The translations under genes and the position numbers were made by a program. Below the pieces are notes generated by a model that saw only the letters and a list, made by a program, of their open reading frames with translations, did not search any database and was not told the origin of the DNA. Shown here piece after piece: positions 1 through 9,758 of a stretch of 64,000 nucleotides of DNA (the stretch's first letter is position 1; every line of letters starts with the position of its first letter). Source of the DNA: UMGS1840 sp045661305 (GTDB lineage: Bacteria; Bacillota; Clostridia; UMGS1840); assembly GCA_045661305.1 (NCBI GenBank), contig JAZRFJ010000028.1, positions 8,605 to 72,604 of the forward strand, given 5' to 3'.

Positions 1-2
1 TT

Positions 3-245
3 GTTCTTGCTGCACTTTTCTGGAAGCGTTCAAACAAATATGGTGCTTTAGCAGGTATGTTAAGTGGTGCTATTATGGTATTTGTATGGAAATTCTGTAT
101 TGCTAAGCTTGGCGGAGTATTTGCAATATATGAGCTTCTCCCTGCATTTATAGTTGCTTGTATCGCGATAATTGTCGTAAGCTTGGCTACAAAAGCTCCT
201 GAAAAGGAAATAACAGACGAATTTGAAGCTGTTGTTAACGCATAA
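3..245 (+). CDS. Sodium:solute symporter, C-terminal part (PutP-like; 5' truncated)
   Basis: The frame is open from base 3 and has no start in the window, so this is the last 80 residues of a longer gene. It begins VLAALFWKRSNKYGALAG, the loop and helix typical of sodium/solute symporters (SSF family, proline permease PutP type). Two hydrophobic segments follow and then a short acidic cytoplasmic tail ending in EFEAVVNA. The family imports proline or related solutes driven by sodium. Substrate cannot be judged from this end. A strong terminator follows directly, so it is the last gene of its transcript. Confidence 0.72.
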   Translation, partial: VLAALFWKRSNKYGALAGMLSGAIMVFVWKFCIAKLGGVFAIYELLPAFIVACIAIIVVSLATKAPEKEITDEFEAVVNA

Positions 246-270
246 AAAATTTTAAAAAATAAATTAGAAA

Positions 271-312
271 AAAGAGGTAATGAAAAAATTCTTTTCATTG
301 CCTCTTTTTTTC
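271..312 (+). terminator. Rho-independent terminator after the symporter gene
   Basis: The arm GAGGTAATGAAAA at 274-286 pairs with TTTTCATTGCCTC at 292-304, with one G-T pair. The stem runs straight into a T tract. Confidence 0.9.
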
Positions 313-354
313 ACTTTTAATATTGCTCTCTTTTGTTAAAATAATAAAAGAGAG

Positions 355-1431
355 GTGGTGGAAAATATAGAAACAAAAAAAAATAATTTTCAAAATTACA
401 AAAAAAATGATAAGAAAAACAAAATTTTTAAATTTAAGTTTTATTCTCTTGTTTTCAGTATTTACATTATATTTGTAGGATATGCAAATTCGGTAGCTGA
501 AAACGAGGTTTGCGTTTATTCAGATTTAAGAACTCAAAAACTTATTCCCTCAGGTCAGGCTGTCGCAATGAAATTAAAAACAAATGGAGTTTTGGTTGTA
601 GGAGTAAAAAACGATGCAAATCTTCCCGCAAAAAAGGCAGGAATAAAAAACGGCGATATCATAACGATGGTAAATGATACAAAAGTTTTAAACACTGCCC
701 ATTTTGAAGAAATAATACAAGCTGCAGATGAGAATGAAATTACGCTTTTCATAAAAAGAGATGACAAAATTTACAGTACAAATATTATTCCCCAAAAAAA
801 TAATGGTTTTTGCGAAATAGGTCTTTGGCTTCGGGACAGTGCAGCAGGAATAGGAACAGTTTCGTTTTATTCGAGTGACAAAAAGCATTTCTACGCACTG
901 GGACATCCGATAGCTGACAGCGATACTCAAAAAAATTTTTCCGTAAGAACAGGAAGCTTAGAGCTTGTTGACATTCACGGTGCAAAAAAAGGTAAGAAAA
1001 ACAATCCTGGGGAGCTTATAGGAACGATGTCCGATTACGAGATAGGAAGCATTTTAACTAATACAAATTCAGGAATTTACGGTAAAATCAAAGACAAGGG
1101 TGTAATACTTGAAAAACCTATCGAGGTAATGAAAAAAGAAGAAGTCAAAGAAGGCAAAGCTTATATTTTCACAACTGTGAGCGACTGCGGAGTAGAAAAA
1201 TTTGAAATAAAAATTTCAAAAATTTTAGACAACAATAAAAACAAAGATTTCATTATAAAAATAACTGATAAAAAGCTTATAGAAAAAACAGGCGGAATAG
1301 TTCAGGGAATGTCGGGTTCACCGATAATTCAGAATGGCCGAATTGTGGGAGCTGTGACACATGTTTTTGTGAATGATCCAACAAGAGGTTATGGGATATT
1401 TATTGAAAATATGCTAGCGGCGTCATCATAA
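355..1431 (+). CDS. spoIVB: SpoIVB-type serine peptidase (sporulation signalling), with altered 3' end
   Basis: SpoIVB is secreted from the forespore and cleaves SpoIVFA, which releases the SigK-processing protease. Seen here: a basic N-terminus, one membrane segment (about residues 27-45), a PDZ domain (about 65-140, with AGIKNGDII) and an S55 peptidase domain with the catalytic-region motifs GHP (near residue 183) and GMSGSP (Ser near 322). Start is GTG at 355 or 358; the AGAGG motif overlaps closely, so the exact codon is uncertain. In most spore formers spo0A follows, but here an opposing acyltransferase gene and a second decayed copy of this gene's 3' end (2625-2729) follow. The protein ends in AASS just after the duplicated part, so its tail may have been replaced. 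Confidence 0.88.
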   Translation: MVENIETKKNNFQNYKKNDKKNKIFKFKFYSLVFSIYIIFVGYANSVAENEVCVYSDLRTQKLIPSGQAVAMKLKTNGVLVVGVKNDANLPAKKAGIKNGDIITMVNDTKVLNTAHFEEIIQAADENEITLFIKRDDKIYSTNIIPQKNNGFCEIGLWLRDSAAGIGTVSFYSSDKKHFYALGHPIADSDTQKNFSVRTGSLELVDIHGAKKGKKNNPGELIGTMSDYEIGSILTNTNSGIYGKIKDKGVILEKPIEVMKKEEVKEGKAYIFTTVSDCGVEKFEIKISKILDNNKNKDFIIKITDKKLIEKTGGIVQGMSGSPIIQNGRIVGAVTHVFVNDPTRGYGIFIENMLAASS

Positions 1432-1433
1432 GC

Positions 1434-1462
1434 AAAGCCCACACCGAAACGGTGTGGGCTTT
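1434..1462 (+). terminator. Perfect hairpin between spoIVB and the convergent acyltransferase gene
   Basis: AAAGCCCACACCG pairs perfectly with CGGTGTGGGCTTT around a 3-base loop. It starts 2 bases after the spoIVB stop and could serve both strands. The T tract is short, so termination is likely but not certain. Confidence 0.65.
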
Positions 1463-1468
1463 ACATTG

Positions 1469-2506
1469 TTAAAATATTTTAGCTTTTTTTAATAATTTCA
1501 GAAGTTTGTCGCATATAATATGCACAATCGTTGCAAGTATCACAGTTGTTATAATTGAGAGGATAATGAAACAGCTTGAATTAATGTTTGGCAATACTTT
1601 CTCAACAATCTCGAACACAAAACAATGCATCAAATACATTTCAAAGGAAATACTACCTAAGAAATAACTTATTTTATTACCAATTTGAATTTTTTCGTTC
1701 AGAAGTAATATAAACGCAAGAATTGCCACACCCAACAAAATCTTTAAAATATAGTCGCCCCAAAAAACAATATGCTTGAAAGACAGATACGATACTCCCA
1801 GGACAAGCGACGACAAGCACGCAACAGAAACCTTCAATATCCATTTCTGACAAGAGGGTTTTTTGATGCTGTCATAATTAGCAAATAAAACTATTCCCCA
1901 AACAAAACCAATAGATTCGGTACACCATGTAGTTGTCTGAACAATTCCAATAAGTTTTAAAATATAGAGCAGTAAGCTGAAAGCAATGACAACAAAACAT
2001 ACAATCGGTCTGCGAAGCTTCTCTTTCCATTTAAAACGGTAACCAATCCAAAACGCAACATAGCACACCAAAAGCCATCTTACCCACACATTGATCTGTA
2101 GCGGGCTACCTAAACGGGAACTGCCGGCAAGCAGAATCATGTCAAGCAAGATAATAACAACATTAGATATCCAGTTAGGAAGAATCAGTTTAGGCAATCT
2201 GCTGGTCCAGAACCGTTCGGTTGAATTTATTTTTTTGCTTATACCTACAGACAAACCGTAGGCGGAAGTCATAAAGAAGAATGTAACACCAATATACGCA
2301 AAACTGCCAATCATATCCTGGATTTTATTCTGATATGCTGTTGGGATGTGAACAAGAATTACGATTAAGCACCAAAATCCACGCATCGCTTTTGTGTTGT
2401 CCATATCAAAAAAATTGTCATTGCCAGAAGAAATGTACTTTGATCCATGCGTCAGCATAAGTACCAAAAAAACAAGGATACCCATCATAATTACATAGTC
2501 AAGCAT
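1469..2506 (-). CDS. Acyltransferase family 3 membrane protein (OafA/YrhL type)
   Basis: 345 aa with about ten hydrophobic segments. The N-terminal signature KAMRGFWCLIVILVHI, followed by FFFMTSAYGLSVG, is the hallmark of the Acyltransferase_3 family. These proteins transfer acetyl or other acyl groups from the cytoplasm to cell-surface sugars, exopolysaccharide or peptidoglycan. The ATG at 2506 has a GGGGG ribosome site in AGGGGGTAAAGT. The gene is alone and sits exactly between the intact spoIVB end and a second copy of that end, so it probably arrived as an insertion. By eye it is less A-rich than its neighbours. Acceptor substrate unknown. Confidence 0.8.
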   Translation of the reverse strand: MLDYVIMMGILVFLVLMLTHGSKYISSGNDNFFDMDNTKAMRGFWCLIVILVHIPTAYQNKIQDMIGSFAYIGVTFFFMTSAYGLSVGISKKINSTERFWTSRLPKLILPNWISNVVIILLDMILLAGSSRLGSPLQINVWVRWLLVCYVAFWIGYRFKWKEKLRRPIVCFVVIAFSLLLYILKLIGIVQTTTWCTESIGFVWGIVLFANYDSIKKPSCQKWILKVSVACLSSLVLGVSYLSFKHIVFWGDYILKILLGVAILAFILLLNEKIQIGNKISYFLGSISFEMYLMHCFVFEIVEKVLPNINSSCFIILSIITTVILATIVHIICDKLLKLLKKAKIF

Positions 2507-2624
2507 ACTTTACCCCCTAATCATGAAATTATATTTATTTAAGTCTACCAAAAAATACTAAAATTTGCAAGTAGTAATACTATTTTATAATCTGTAATGT
2601 TGTCCCCTATTGACAACACTCGTG

Positions 2625-2729
2625 TCAGGTTCACCGATACTTCAAAATGGTAAAATTATTGGTGCAGTAACTCATGTGTTTGTAAATGACCCGACAAGAG
2701 GGTATGGGATTTTTATTGAGAATATGCTC
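2625..2729 (+). pseudogene. Decayed second copy of the spoIVB 3' end
   Basis: Bases 2625-2729 translate to [20 protein letters not shown] and on through [15 protein letters not shown]. This matches the last 35 or so codons of spoIVB (1316-1415) almost residue for residue. By hand count the DNA is only about 80% identical, with most changes silent. There is no start, upstream domain or natural stop. The frame runs on into the antisense of the protease gene. It is a remnant of an older or foreign spoIVB end, not a separate gene. Confidence 0.8.
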
Positions 2730-2757
2730 TCTTTTTTAAACAGCCACATTTCTCTTG

Positions 2758-4701
2758 TTATTTTGTTTCTTCTTTTAAAAACACATTCCCTAAAGGTTTT
2801 AAGTTATCATAACTGTCAATAGCAAAAACTTTTACAGTATAATCTTTAAAATCAGCAGGAATTTTCTGATATTCAAAAACATTCCCTTTGTTTCCCATTG
2901 GCTTATCCAAAATCTTTACAAGCTTGTTTCCGTTATATATTCCGCAAATAAGCGTTGTTTCATCAAGATTAACACCATCAACAACTGCCGCAATACGAAC
3001 TGTATCGCCCTCGTTAAAAGTTGTTTTTTCTGCTTTACTTTCATCTGTGAAATTTACAAATGAAATATCTGTATATTTTTCATCTGTTTTTGTTATGGCT
3101 TTTATAGGGAAATTAGCACCGCCCAAGTCTGCTTCAACACGCTTATGTAAGTCGATGAATCCCACCATACCTAAAAGGTTTGGATAATAAAATGATTGCA
3201 TAGGCTCACTTTTGGCATTTACTACACCCGCTTGAGATACATTTGCTTCAAAACACAAATTATGCGGCTGATATGTCGGTGAATTGGCAAGAATCAAAAT
3301 TGAAAATTTTTCTGATGTTATTTGTGTATCTTCAACATCAACAGTATGATAACCTGTATTTTCGGGAATTAATTTCCCAAATCTTATCATACTTTCCTCA
3401 AGGTTTTCAAAATACACATGATAGCCTGCATTTTCATCTGCTTCTTTCAACTCATCATCAATCAGATATATATAATATTCAAAGCCTTCTTCAGCATAAA
3501 GAGAAATATGTGTCAAAACTTCACTTTCAGTTTTTCTTTCAAATTGGTTTCCGTAATAATTCATATAAGATAAAAATTTGTTTTCGTTCTCATCTTTTAA
3601 TTCTACAGACATACTCCAATGTGAAAAAAAATCATCATACGAGTATAAAATCGTATTAGAGTTTCTTCTTTGCATTTGGGTTATAGCAAAAAGCTCATAT
3701 CCTACATAGTAATCATAATAGGAAAGATAAAAAAATCCATTATCACACGCATCAGTACCCCAACTGTTTTTAACGATAAAAGCACCGTTATCAGGTGGAA
3801 CTATTTCAACACCACTAACAGTATGTCTGAAATTTTCTTTATCATATGTATCATCCCATCCCACTATCAGCACAGAATGATTTGTACTAACAGTTGGGGA
3901 AGTTTCAGAAATTGGAAAATAGTATAAATTCTTTTTCTCTGCCTGGGCAAAATAAGTGTAATTTGAATTCAAGGTACAAACTGCTGAGCCATAGGATAGT
4001 ATAGCTTTTTTTAGGTCATCTCTCATTTCTGCTTTTTTATCATAATCTCTGCCATCATATTCTTTTATATCTTCATGATTGAATATCGTTCCTGTTATAA
4101 TATAATCACTAAGAGGAATATTTGCAGTTTCAGAATAATCTCTGCCTTTTGCAGGCCACACAAATTCATCATCTTTTTCATTGACAAGACCTATTCTGTT
4201 TAAGAAATATGGAACAGATTTTCCATAGTTTCCTCCAGAGCCAAGAGACATATTGTGTCCAAAGGTGGTATTGTTATATCTATTTGAAACCATATATTGC
4301 ATATGATTTTCGCTAAAATCATATGCATCATTTATAGTTTTCCCATTTAGATCTAAAACAGGAAAATTTTTCAACATATAGCTTTCAGCCGCACCAAGTG
4401 CTGAAAATATCCAGCAGTTTCCACTTTCCCCTTGTGATTTAACAGGTGAAACAAATTGCAAATTATTTATGTCATCATTATATTTTGAAGGCAAATAGGC
4501 TGATTCGTTATCAAGAAATAATTTGCAATTCAATTCACCAAGATCATACAAAACATTATCAGAATACTCTTCAACAAATATAGGCTCAGTTTCTAACCTA
4601 TATGTTTCCATTATTTCAAGTCCATAGTTTTCTTCTGCATAACTCAAGGTTGTACTTGATAACATTACAATAGTTACCAAAATAACAAAAAACCTCTTCA
4701 T
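2758..4701 (-). CDS. Secreted papain-like (C1A) cysteine protease with lectin-like C-terminal region
   Basis: 647 aa with a clear signal peptide ([20 protein letters not shown], cleavage near YAEE). The peptidase C1 core is complete: Gln90 and Cys96 in [10 protein letters not shown], His275 in NHSVLIVGW, Asn312 in KNSWG. About 300 residues of beta-rich sequence follow, as in clostridial C1 peptidases with a lectin-like domain. It should be exported and degrade protein or peptide outside the cell; target unknown. It is monocistronic. Its 3' end abuts the spoIVB remnant on the other strand. Confidence 0.85.
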   Translation of the reverse strand: MKRFFVILVTIVMLSSTTLSYAEENYGLEIMETYRLETEPIFVEEYSDNVLYDLGELNCKLFLDNESAYLPSKYNDDINNLQFVSPVKSQGESGNCWIFSALGAAESYMLKNFPVLDLNGKTINDAYDFSENHMQYMVSNRYNNTTFGHNMSLGSGGNYGKSVPYFLNRIGLVNEKDDEFVWPAKGRDYSETANIPLSDYIITGTIFNHEDIKEYDGRDYDKKAEMRDDLKKAILSYGSAVCTLNSNYTYFAQAEKKNLYYFPISETSPTVSTNHSVLIVGWDDTYDKENFRHTVSGVEIVPPDNGAFIVKNSWGTDACDNGFFYLSYYDYYVGYELFAITQMQRRNSNTILYSYDDFFSHWSMSVELKDENENKFLSYMNYYGNQFERKTESEVLTHISLYAEEGFEYYIYLIDDELKEADENAGYHVYFENLEESMIRFGKLIPENTGYHTVDVEDTQITSEKFSILILANSPTYQPHNLCFEANVSQAGVVNAKSEPMQSFYYPNLLGMVGFIDLHKRVEADLGGANFPIKAITKTDEKYTDISFVNFTDESKAEKTTFNEGDTVRIAAVVDGVNLDETTLICGIYNGNKLVKILDKPMGNKGNVFEYQKIPADFKDYTVKVFAIDSYDNLKPLGNVFLKEETK

Positions 4702-4769
4702 TTTAACACCTCTTAATTACAATTATATTTTCATTCTATCACCAAAATTAGCATTTGTCAATACAAATG

Positions 4770-4803
4770 AAAAAGGGATATTGAATTTTCGTCCAATATC
4801 CCC
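4770..4803 (-). terminator. Terminator of the hrcA-grpE-dnaK-dnaJ operon
   Basis: On the minus strand GGGATATTG pairs with CAATATCCC and is followed by TTTTTC. It lies about 10 bases after the dnaJ stop. Confidence 0.85.
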
Positions 4804-4812
4804 ATATAATTC

Positions 4813-5958
4813 CTATTTAAAATAATCTTTCAATGTACTAAAGAAGCTTTTTCTTTTAGCGTGATTACTGCTTTCACATGCTTCATCAAACTTTTTAAGT
4901 AATTCCTTTTGTTTTTGGTTAAGCTTCTTTGGAATTTCAACCTTAACAATTACATACTGATTTCCGACTCCGCCGCCTCTTAAGTATGGAATGCCCTTTC
5001 CTTTAAGCATAAATTTTGCACCGTGCTGTGTTCCCTCAGGAATTGTCATTTCAATTTTTCCGTTTATTGCAGGAACAATAACTTTACCGCCAAGTGCTGC
5101 CTCTGCATATGTTATAGGAAGTTCAACATAAATATCAAAGCCTGAACGCTGGAAAATTTTATCAGGTGTTACATTAACCTCGATATAAAGGTCGCCCATA
5201 GGTCCATTGTTTTTACCCGGTTCACCTTCACCTCTTAGGGTTATTGCCTGACCGTCATCTATACCTGCAGGAATATTAATTTCCAGCTTCTTTGTTTTCC
5301 TTTCAACACCATTACCGTTACAGGTTTTACATGGTTCTTTTATAATTTTACCTGTACCATTACAATTTGGACAAGTACCTGTTGTCTGAATATTTCCAAT
5401 AGGTGTTCTCTGAACTTTTCTTACAGTACCGCTTCCGTTACAGTTTGAACAAGTTTCAGGGCTTGTGCCTTTTCTTGCACCGCTTCCCATACAGTCTGAA
5501 CATCTTTCATTTTTAGTTATTGAAATTTCTTTTTTTACACCAAAAACAGATTCTTTAAATGAAATAGTAACAGCCTTTTGTAAATCTCTTCCTCTTTGCG
5601 GACCGTTTCTTCTTGATGAGCCACCTCCACCAAAGCCTCCGAAACCACCGCCGAAGAAGGAATCAAATATATCACTAAAATCACCAAAGCCTCCAAATCC
5701 ACCGCCAAAACCGCCTCCGCCTGCCGTCTGGTCAAAAGCTGCATGACCAAACTGGTCATACTGCTGTCTTTTTTGAGAGTCAGACAAAACGGCATAAGCT
5801 TCATTTGCTTCTTTGAATTTAGCTTCAGCCTCTTTATCACCAGGGTGCAAGTCAGGATGGTACTGCTTTGCAACCTTTCTGTATGCTTTTTTTAAATCGT
5901 CCTCAGTAGCACTTTTAGAAACACCGAGGACTTCATAATAATCTCTTTTTTCCGCCAT
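4813..5958 (-). CDS. dnaJ: Chaperone protein DnaJ
   Basis: 381 aa type I Hsp40, co-chaperone that delivers clients to DnaK and stimulates its ATPase. Domains in order: J domain with HPD at residues 34-36; Gly/Phe-rich linker (about 75-115); four zinc-finger CxxCxGxG-type repeats ([32 protein letters not shown]); C-terminal substrate-binding domains. I place the start at [12 protein letters not shown], the family's usual N-terminus, rather than an upstream in-frame codon; an AAAGG lies about 10 bases before it. Last gene of the CIRCE-controlled operon. Confidence 0.97.
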   Translation of the reverse strand: MAEKRDYYEVLGVSKSATEDDLKKAYRKVAKQYHPDLHPGDKEAEAKFKEANEAYAVLSDSQKRQQYDQFGHAAFDQTAGGGGFGGGFGGFGDFSDIFDSFFGGGFGGFGGGGSSRRNGPQRGRDLQKAVTISFKESVFGVKKEISITKNERCSDCMGSGARKGTSPETCSNCNGSGTVRKVQRTPIGNIQTTGTCPNCNGTGKIIKEPCKTCNGNGVERKTKKLEINIPAGIDDGQAITLRGEGEPGKNNGPMGDLYIEVNVTPDKIFQRSGFDIYVELPITYAEAALGGKVIVPAINGKIEMTIPEGTQHGAKFMLKGKGIPYLRGGGVGNQYVIVKVEIPKKLNQKQKELLKKFDEACESSNHAKRKSFFSTLKDYFK

Positions 5959-5985
5959 CTGTTTTCTGCCTTTCACAACATTCAA

Positions 5986-6026
5986 TCATCGGAGAGTCGA
6001 ACTCAAACAGTTCAGCTCCCCGATGA
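5986..6026 (-). promoter_or_regulatory. Stem-loop in the dnaK-dnaJ intergenic RNA
   Basis: TCATCGG (5986-5992) pairs with CCGATGA (6020-6026), and the inner GAACT pairs with AGTTC. No T tract follows on the minus strand, so it is unlikely to be a full terminator. It may stabilise or process the mRNA between dnaK and dnaJ. Confidence 0.5.
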
Positions 6027-6039
6027 CTCTTAGTCTGTT

Positions 6040-7881
6040 TTATTTATTATCCTCGTCAACAACTGTATAATCAGCCTCATAAGCATCATCATCGCCCGCT
6101 GACTGCTGTGCACCTGACATATCAGGACCTGCCCCCTGTGCATTAGGATTTGCCTGTGCGTAAATCTTTTGTGCAACTTCGTTGAATTTCTTTGTCACTT
6201 CTTCGCTTGCAGCTTTGATAGCATCTGTGTCTGTGCCTTTTAATGCTTCTTTTAATTTATCAACTTCAGCCTGTATTCCGGAAACTTCTTCAGGTGATAA
6301 TTTGTCTTTTACTTCGCCTAAAGTTTTTTCTGTCTGATATACAAGGCTGTCAGCCTGATTTCTTATTTCAATGCTTTCTTTTTTCTTCTTATCTTCAGCT
6401 GCAAACTGTTCAGCTTCTTTAACAGCCTTATCAATATCTGCATCTGTTAAATTTGTTGATGCAGTAATTGTTATCTTCTGCTCTGCACCTGTTCCCAAGT
6501 CTTTTGCACTTACATGAACGATACCGTTAGCATCTATATCGAAAGTAACTTCAATCTGCGGAATACCTCTTGGAGCAGGAGCAATACCTGAAAGCTGGAA
6601 GTTTCCGAGAGTTTTGTTATCAGCAGCCATTTCTCTTTCACCCTGGAGGATATGAATATCAACTGCTGTCTGATTATCTGCTGCTGTTGAGAATATCTGA
6701 CTTTTCTTTGTAGGAATTGTTGTATTTCTTTCTATAAGCTTTGTGCATACTCCTCCAAGTGTTTCAATACCGAGTGAAAGCGGTGTAACATCGAGTAAAA
6801 GTACATCCTTTACATCACCAGCCAAAACACCTGCCTGAATTGCAGCACCAACAGCTACACATTCGTCAGGATTAATACCTTTGAACGGTTCTTTACCGAT
6901 AAAGTTTTTAACAGCTTCCTGAACAGCAGGTATTCTTGAAGAACCGCCTACGAGTAATACTTTTGCAATATCTCCGGGCTGAAGTCCTGCATCTGAAAGT
7001 GCCTGTTTTGTAGGAATCATTGTTTTTTCTACAAGGTCAGCTGTAAGCTGGTCAAATTTTGCTCTTGTAAGAGTCATATCAAGGTGTTTAGGGCCTGTTT
7101 CGTCTGCTGTGATAAACGGAAGGTTAATATTTGCTGTTGCAACACCTGAAAGCTCAATTTTTGCTTTTTCAGCAGCTTCTTTAAGTCTTTGAAGTGCCAT
7201 TTTATCTTTTCTAAGGTCAATTCCGTTTTCTTTTTGGAATTCATCTGCAAGATAGTTCATAACTCTTTCATCAAAGTCATCACCGCCAAGACGGTTGTTA
7301 CCGTTTGTAGCAAGAACTTCAAATACACCATCACCGATTTCGAGGATTGAAACATCGAATGTTCCGCCTCCGAGGTCATATACCATAATTTTATGCTCGC
7401 TGTCCTTATCAAGACCATAAGCCAAAGATGCAGCAGTAGGCTCGTTTATAATTCTCAAAACCTCCAAGCCTGCGATTTTACCTGCGTCCTTTGTTGCCTG
7501 TCTTTGAGCATCTGAGAAGTAAGCAGGAACTGTGATAACAGCCTGGCTTACAGTTTCACCGAGGTAGCTTTCAGCATCAGCCTTTAATTTCTGTAATACC
7601 ATTGCTGAAATTTCCTGAGGTGTATAATTTTTGTCATCAATGTTTACTTTTTTATCTGTACCCATATCTCTCTTTATAGAGCTGATTGTTCTTTCAGGGT
7701 TTGTAATTGCCTGTCTTTTAGCAACCTGACCTACAAGTCTTTCACCTGCTTTAGTGAAAGCAACAACTGATGGTGTTGTTCTTGCACCCTCTGCATTAGC
7801 GATAACTACAGGTTCTCCACCCTCTAAAACTGCAACACATGAATTTGTTGTACCTAAATCAATACCAATTATTTTAGCCAT
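6040..7881 (-). CDS. dnaK: Molecular chaperone DnaK (Hsp70)
   Basis: 613 aa, full length for a Gram-positive DnaK. It begins [20 protein letters not shown], the first phosphate loop of the actin-like ATPase. Further signatures are [29 protein letters not shown] and the linker [16 protein letters not shown] beta-sandwich and helical lid follow, ending in [10 protein letters not shown]. It binds unfolded segments under ATP control with GrpE and DnaJ, encoded on either side. Confidence 0.98.
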   Translation of the reverse strand: MAKIIGIDLGTTNSCVAVLEGGEPVVIANAEGARTTPSVVAFTKAGERLVGQVAKRQAITNPERTISSIKRDMGTDKKVNIDDKNYTPQEISAMVLQKLKADAESYLGETVSQAVITVPAYFSDAQRQATKDAGKIAGLEVLRIINEPTAASLAYGLDKDSEHKIMVYDLGGGTFDVSILEIGDGVFEVLATNGNNRLGGDDFDERVMNYLADEFQKENGIDLRKDKMALQRLKEAAEKAKIELSGVATANINLPFITADETGPKHLDMTLTRAKFDQLTADLVEKTMIPTKQALSDAGLQPGDIAKVLLVGGSSRIPAVQEAVKNFIGKEPFKGINPDECVAVGAAIQAGVLAGDVKDVLLLDVTPLSLGIETLGGVCTKLIERNTTIPTKKSQIFSTAADNQTAVDIHILQGEREMAADNKTLGNFQLSGIAPAPRGIPQIEVTFDIDANGIVHVSAKDLGTGAEQKITITASTNLTDADIDKAVKEAEQFAAEDKKKKESIEIRNQADSLVYQTEKTLGEVKDKLSPEEVSGIQAEVDKLKEALKGTDTDAIKAASEEVTKKFNEVAQKIYAQANPNAQGAGPDMSGAQQSAGDDDAYEADYTVVDEDNK

Positions 7882-7940
7882 AATAAAAATCTCCTTTTTT
7901 CTTTTTCTCTTTTTTCTTATTTATCTTTACTTATTAAATT

Positions 7941-8483
7941 TTACGCTTTTACCTTAACCATACTATGACGGATTACCTTATCCTTTAACATATAGCCTTT
8001 TTGGAATTCGTCAAGCACAGTTCCGCTTTCTCCTTCGCCCTCTTCACTGTTCATAACTGCGTTATGGAACTCAGGGTCAAACGGGTTCCCAACAGCTTCT
8101 ATCGGTGTAACACCAAGCTTTGAAAGAGTGTCATTAAACTTCTTTATAACAAGCTCAATTCCTTTTCTGTAATCCTCAACATTTCCCGTTTCATTTTTCA
8201 TAGAAATTTCTAAAGTATCCAAAATCGGAATAATGTCATTTACTGTGTTTCCGACAGCGAGGTCATAAGTGCCCTCTTTTTCCTTTTGAGTTCTTCTTTT
8301 ATAGTTGTCAAACTCAGCAAGCAATCTCAAATATTTATCATTTATTGCGTTTGCATCATCCTTTAGCTTCTGAATTTCATTTTCTAAAGCTTCTTCTTTG
8401 GTTTCTTCTTTTTCTTCTGTTGTTTCTTCAATTTTTTCTTTTTCTGTTTCTTGTACTTTCTCTAATTTTTCTTTCTTTGCCAC
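7941..8483 (-). CDS. grpE: Nucleotide exchange factor GrpE
   Basis: 180 aa. The N-terminal third is almost only Glu, Lys and Thr, followed by a long coiled coil (about 35-90) containing RLLAEFDNYKRRTQKE, the GrpE core. The beta domain contains VGNPFDPEFHNAVM and ends YMLKDKVIRHSMVKV. It dimerises and releases ADP from DnaK. It lies between hrcA (20 bases upstream) and dnaK in the classic order. Confidence 0.96.
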   Translation of the reverse strand: MAKKEKLEKVQETEKEKIEETTEEKEETKEEALENEIQKLKDDANAINDKYLRLLAEFDNYKRRTQKEKEGTYDLAVGNTVNDIIPILDTLEISMKNETGNVEDYRKGIELVIKKFNDTLSKLGVTPIEAVGNPFDPEFHNAVMNSEEGEGESGTVLDEFQKGYMLKDKVIRHSMVKVKA

Positions 8484-8503
8484 TTTTTCTGCCTCCTCCC
8501 ATT

Positions 8504-9535
8504 TTATTCGCCGTTGCCTAAAAGATTTTCCATAGTTTTGGACATATTCTCTAAAGTAGTTATAACTTTTTCATAATTCATTCTCTTTGGTCCTATTACT
8601 CCAATCATGCCTGTTCTTCCGTCATAAGCCTTGTAAGAAGTAACAACCAAGCTTAAATCCTTGTCTTTTAACATCGGGCTTTCGTCACCGATAATAACAG
8701 TTGTACCTGCATTTTGGGATACGCTGTTTACAAGTGCATTAACCTGCTCCTTATTATCAACAAGCTCTAAGAAATCCATAATTTTTTCAGTATCGGAAAA
8801 CTCGGGTGCTTTTAACATATGTGATTTTCCGCTCATATACATCTGAGGTGTTCCCTTTTCCTCTAATGTTTCTGTGAGAAAATCAAGTATCATACCGAGT
8901 ATTTCAAAATTGCTATTGAACTTTGCCTTAATCTTTTCTATAATTTCAGGCGTAATCATATCAAGCGTACAATGCCTTAATTCCTCGTTTACAATCTCTT
9001 TTATATATTCAATGGATTGTTGGGTTATAGGTGTAAGTATGCGTACCTGCTTACTTCTTACAGCACCTCTGTCGGTAACTAAAATAAACATCAGATAAAA
9101 CTCTGTTATTTTCAAAATATCAAGGTGGCTTATTGAACCAAATGTATTATCCCTGATATTAGTTATGGCAGTAAGTCCCGTATTTTCCGAAATAGTCTTT
9201 GCCGCAAAATCCAAAAAGCGATTAAGCTCAAATAAATTTGCTTCCATTTTCGCCTTTAAGATTTCCATTTCCGTGTTTGTTGCCTTTATCTTTTTTATTA
9301 AGCTGTCAACATACAAACGGTAACCTGTGCTTGACGGTATTCTTCCCGCCGATGCGTGAGGCTGTGCCAAAAGTCCCATTTCCTCCAGGTCAGACATTTC
9401 ATTTCTTATCGTTGCCGAGGATAAACCGATATCACATTTTTTTGCAATAGTTCTTGACCCTACCGGCTCCGCCGTTTCTATATAATCCTCTATTAATGCC
9501 TTTAAGATGGTCGCTTTTCTTTTATCGAGTTCCAT
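8504..9535 (-). CDS. hrcA: Heat-inducible transcription repressor HrcA
   Basis: 343 aa repressor that binds CIRCE with help from GroEL. The N-terminal winged helix contains ETAEPVGSRTIAKK and LSSATIRNEMSDLEEMGLL; GAF-like and dimerisation segments follow. First gene of the operon. The ATG is preceded by AGAGGTG. A CIRCE element and a good sigma-A promoter lie just upstream, so the repressor controls its own operon. Confidence 0.97.
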   Translation of the reverse strand: MELDKRKATILKALIEDYIETAEPVGSRTIAKKCDIGLSSATIRNEMSDLEEMGLLAQPHASAGRIPSSTGYRLYVDSLIKKIKATNTEMEILKAKMEANLFELNRFLDFAAKTISENTGLTAITNIRDNTFGSISHLDILKITEFYLMFILVTDRGAVRSKQVRILTPITQQSIEYIKEIVNEELRHCTLDMITPEIIEKIKAKFNSNFEILGMILDFLTETLEEKGTPQMYMSGKSHMLKAPEFSDTEKIMDFLELVDNKEQVNALVNSVSQNAGTTVIIGDESPMLKDKDLSLVVTSYKAYDGRTGMIGVIGPKRMNYEKVITTLENMSKTMENLLGNGE

Positions 9536-9572
9536 TTTTTCACCTCTTTATAAGATAGTACCAGGCTTTCTT

Positions 9573-9609
9573 AGTTGTTAGCACTCTATCAAGTCGAGTG
9601 CTAACAACT
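9573..9609 (-). promoter_or_regulatory. CIRCE operator for HrcA, with extended arms
   Basis: The core TTAGCACTC (9578-9586), 9-base spacer and GAGTGCTAA (9596-9604) match the canonical CIRCE exactly. The inverted repeat continues 5 bases each way (AGTTG/CAACT), giving perfect 14-base arms. It lies between the promoter and hrcA, where HrcA would block initiation. Confidence 0.97.
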
Positions 9610-9611
9610 AT

Positions 9612-9640
9612 AAGATACCACTTTTTTTCCCTTTTGTCAA
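9612..9640 (-). promoter_or_regulatory. Sigma-A promoter of the hrcA operon
   Basis: Minus strand TTGACA (9635-9640), 17-base spacer, TATCTT (9612-9617). The CIRCE element overlaps the start region immediately downstream. Confidence 0.88.
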
Positions 9641-9693
9641 GCATTTTTGAAAAAAATTTAAAAATTATTTTTCCAATTTATAAAAAGTGAAAA

Positions 9694-9742
9694 ATTAAAA
9701 AAGCTGAACAAATACTTAAAATAAAGCATTCATTCAGCCTTT
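9694..9742 (-). terminator. Terminator after the DUF378 gene
   Basis: On the minus strand AGGCTGAA (9733-9740) pairs with TTCAGCTT (9701-9708) around a long AT-rich loop, followed by TTTTTAATTTTT. Confidence 0.65.
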
Positions 9743-9758
9743 CAAAACCATTCTTATA

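Noticed and set aside
2618..2627. ACTCGTGTCA next to the spoIVB fragment as a MITE end
   Set aside because: Part of the match is spoIVB sequence itself; the remaining few bases are too short to distinguish from chance, and no matching right end is nearby.
2610..2822. An independent 70-residue gene
   Set aside because: It is a fragment of the spoIVB end with unrelated sequence fused on both sides and runs antisense into the protease gene.
5465..5746. Pro-rich plus-strand frame inside dnaJ
   Set aside because: It is the antisense of the Gly-rich linker and has no ribosome site.
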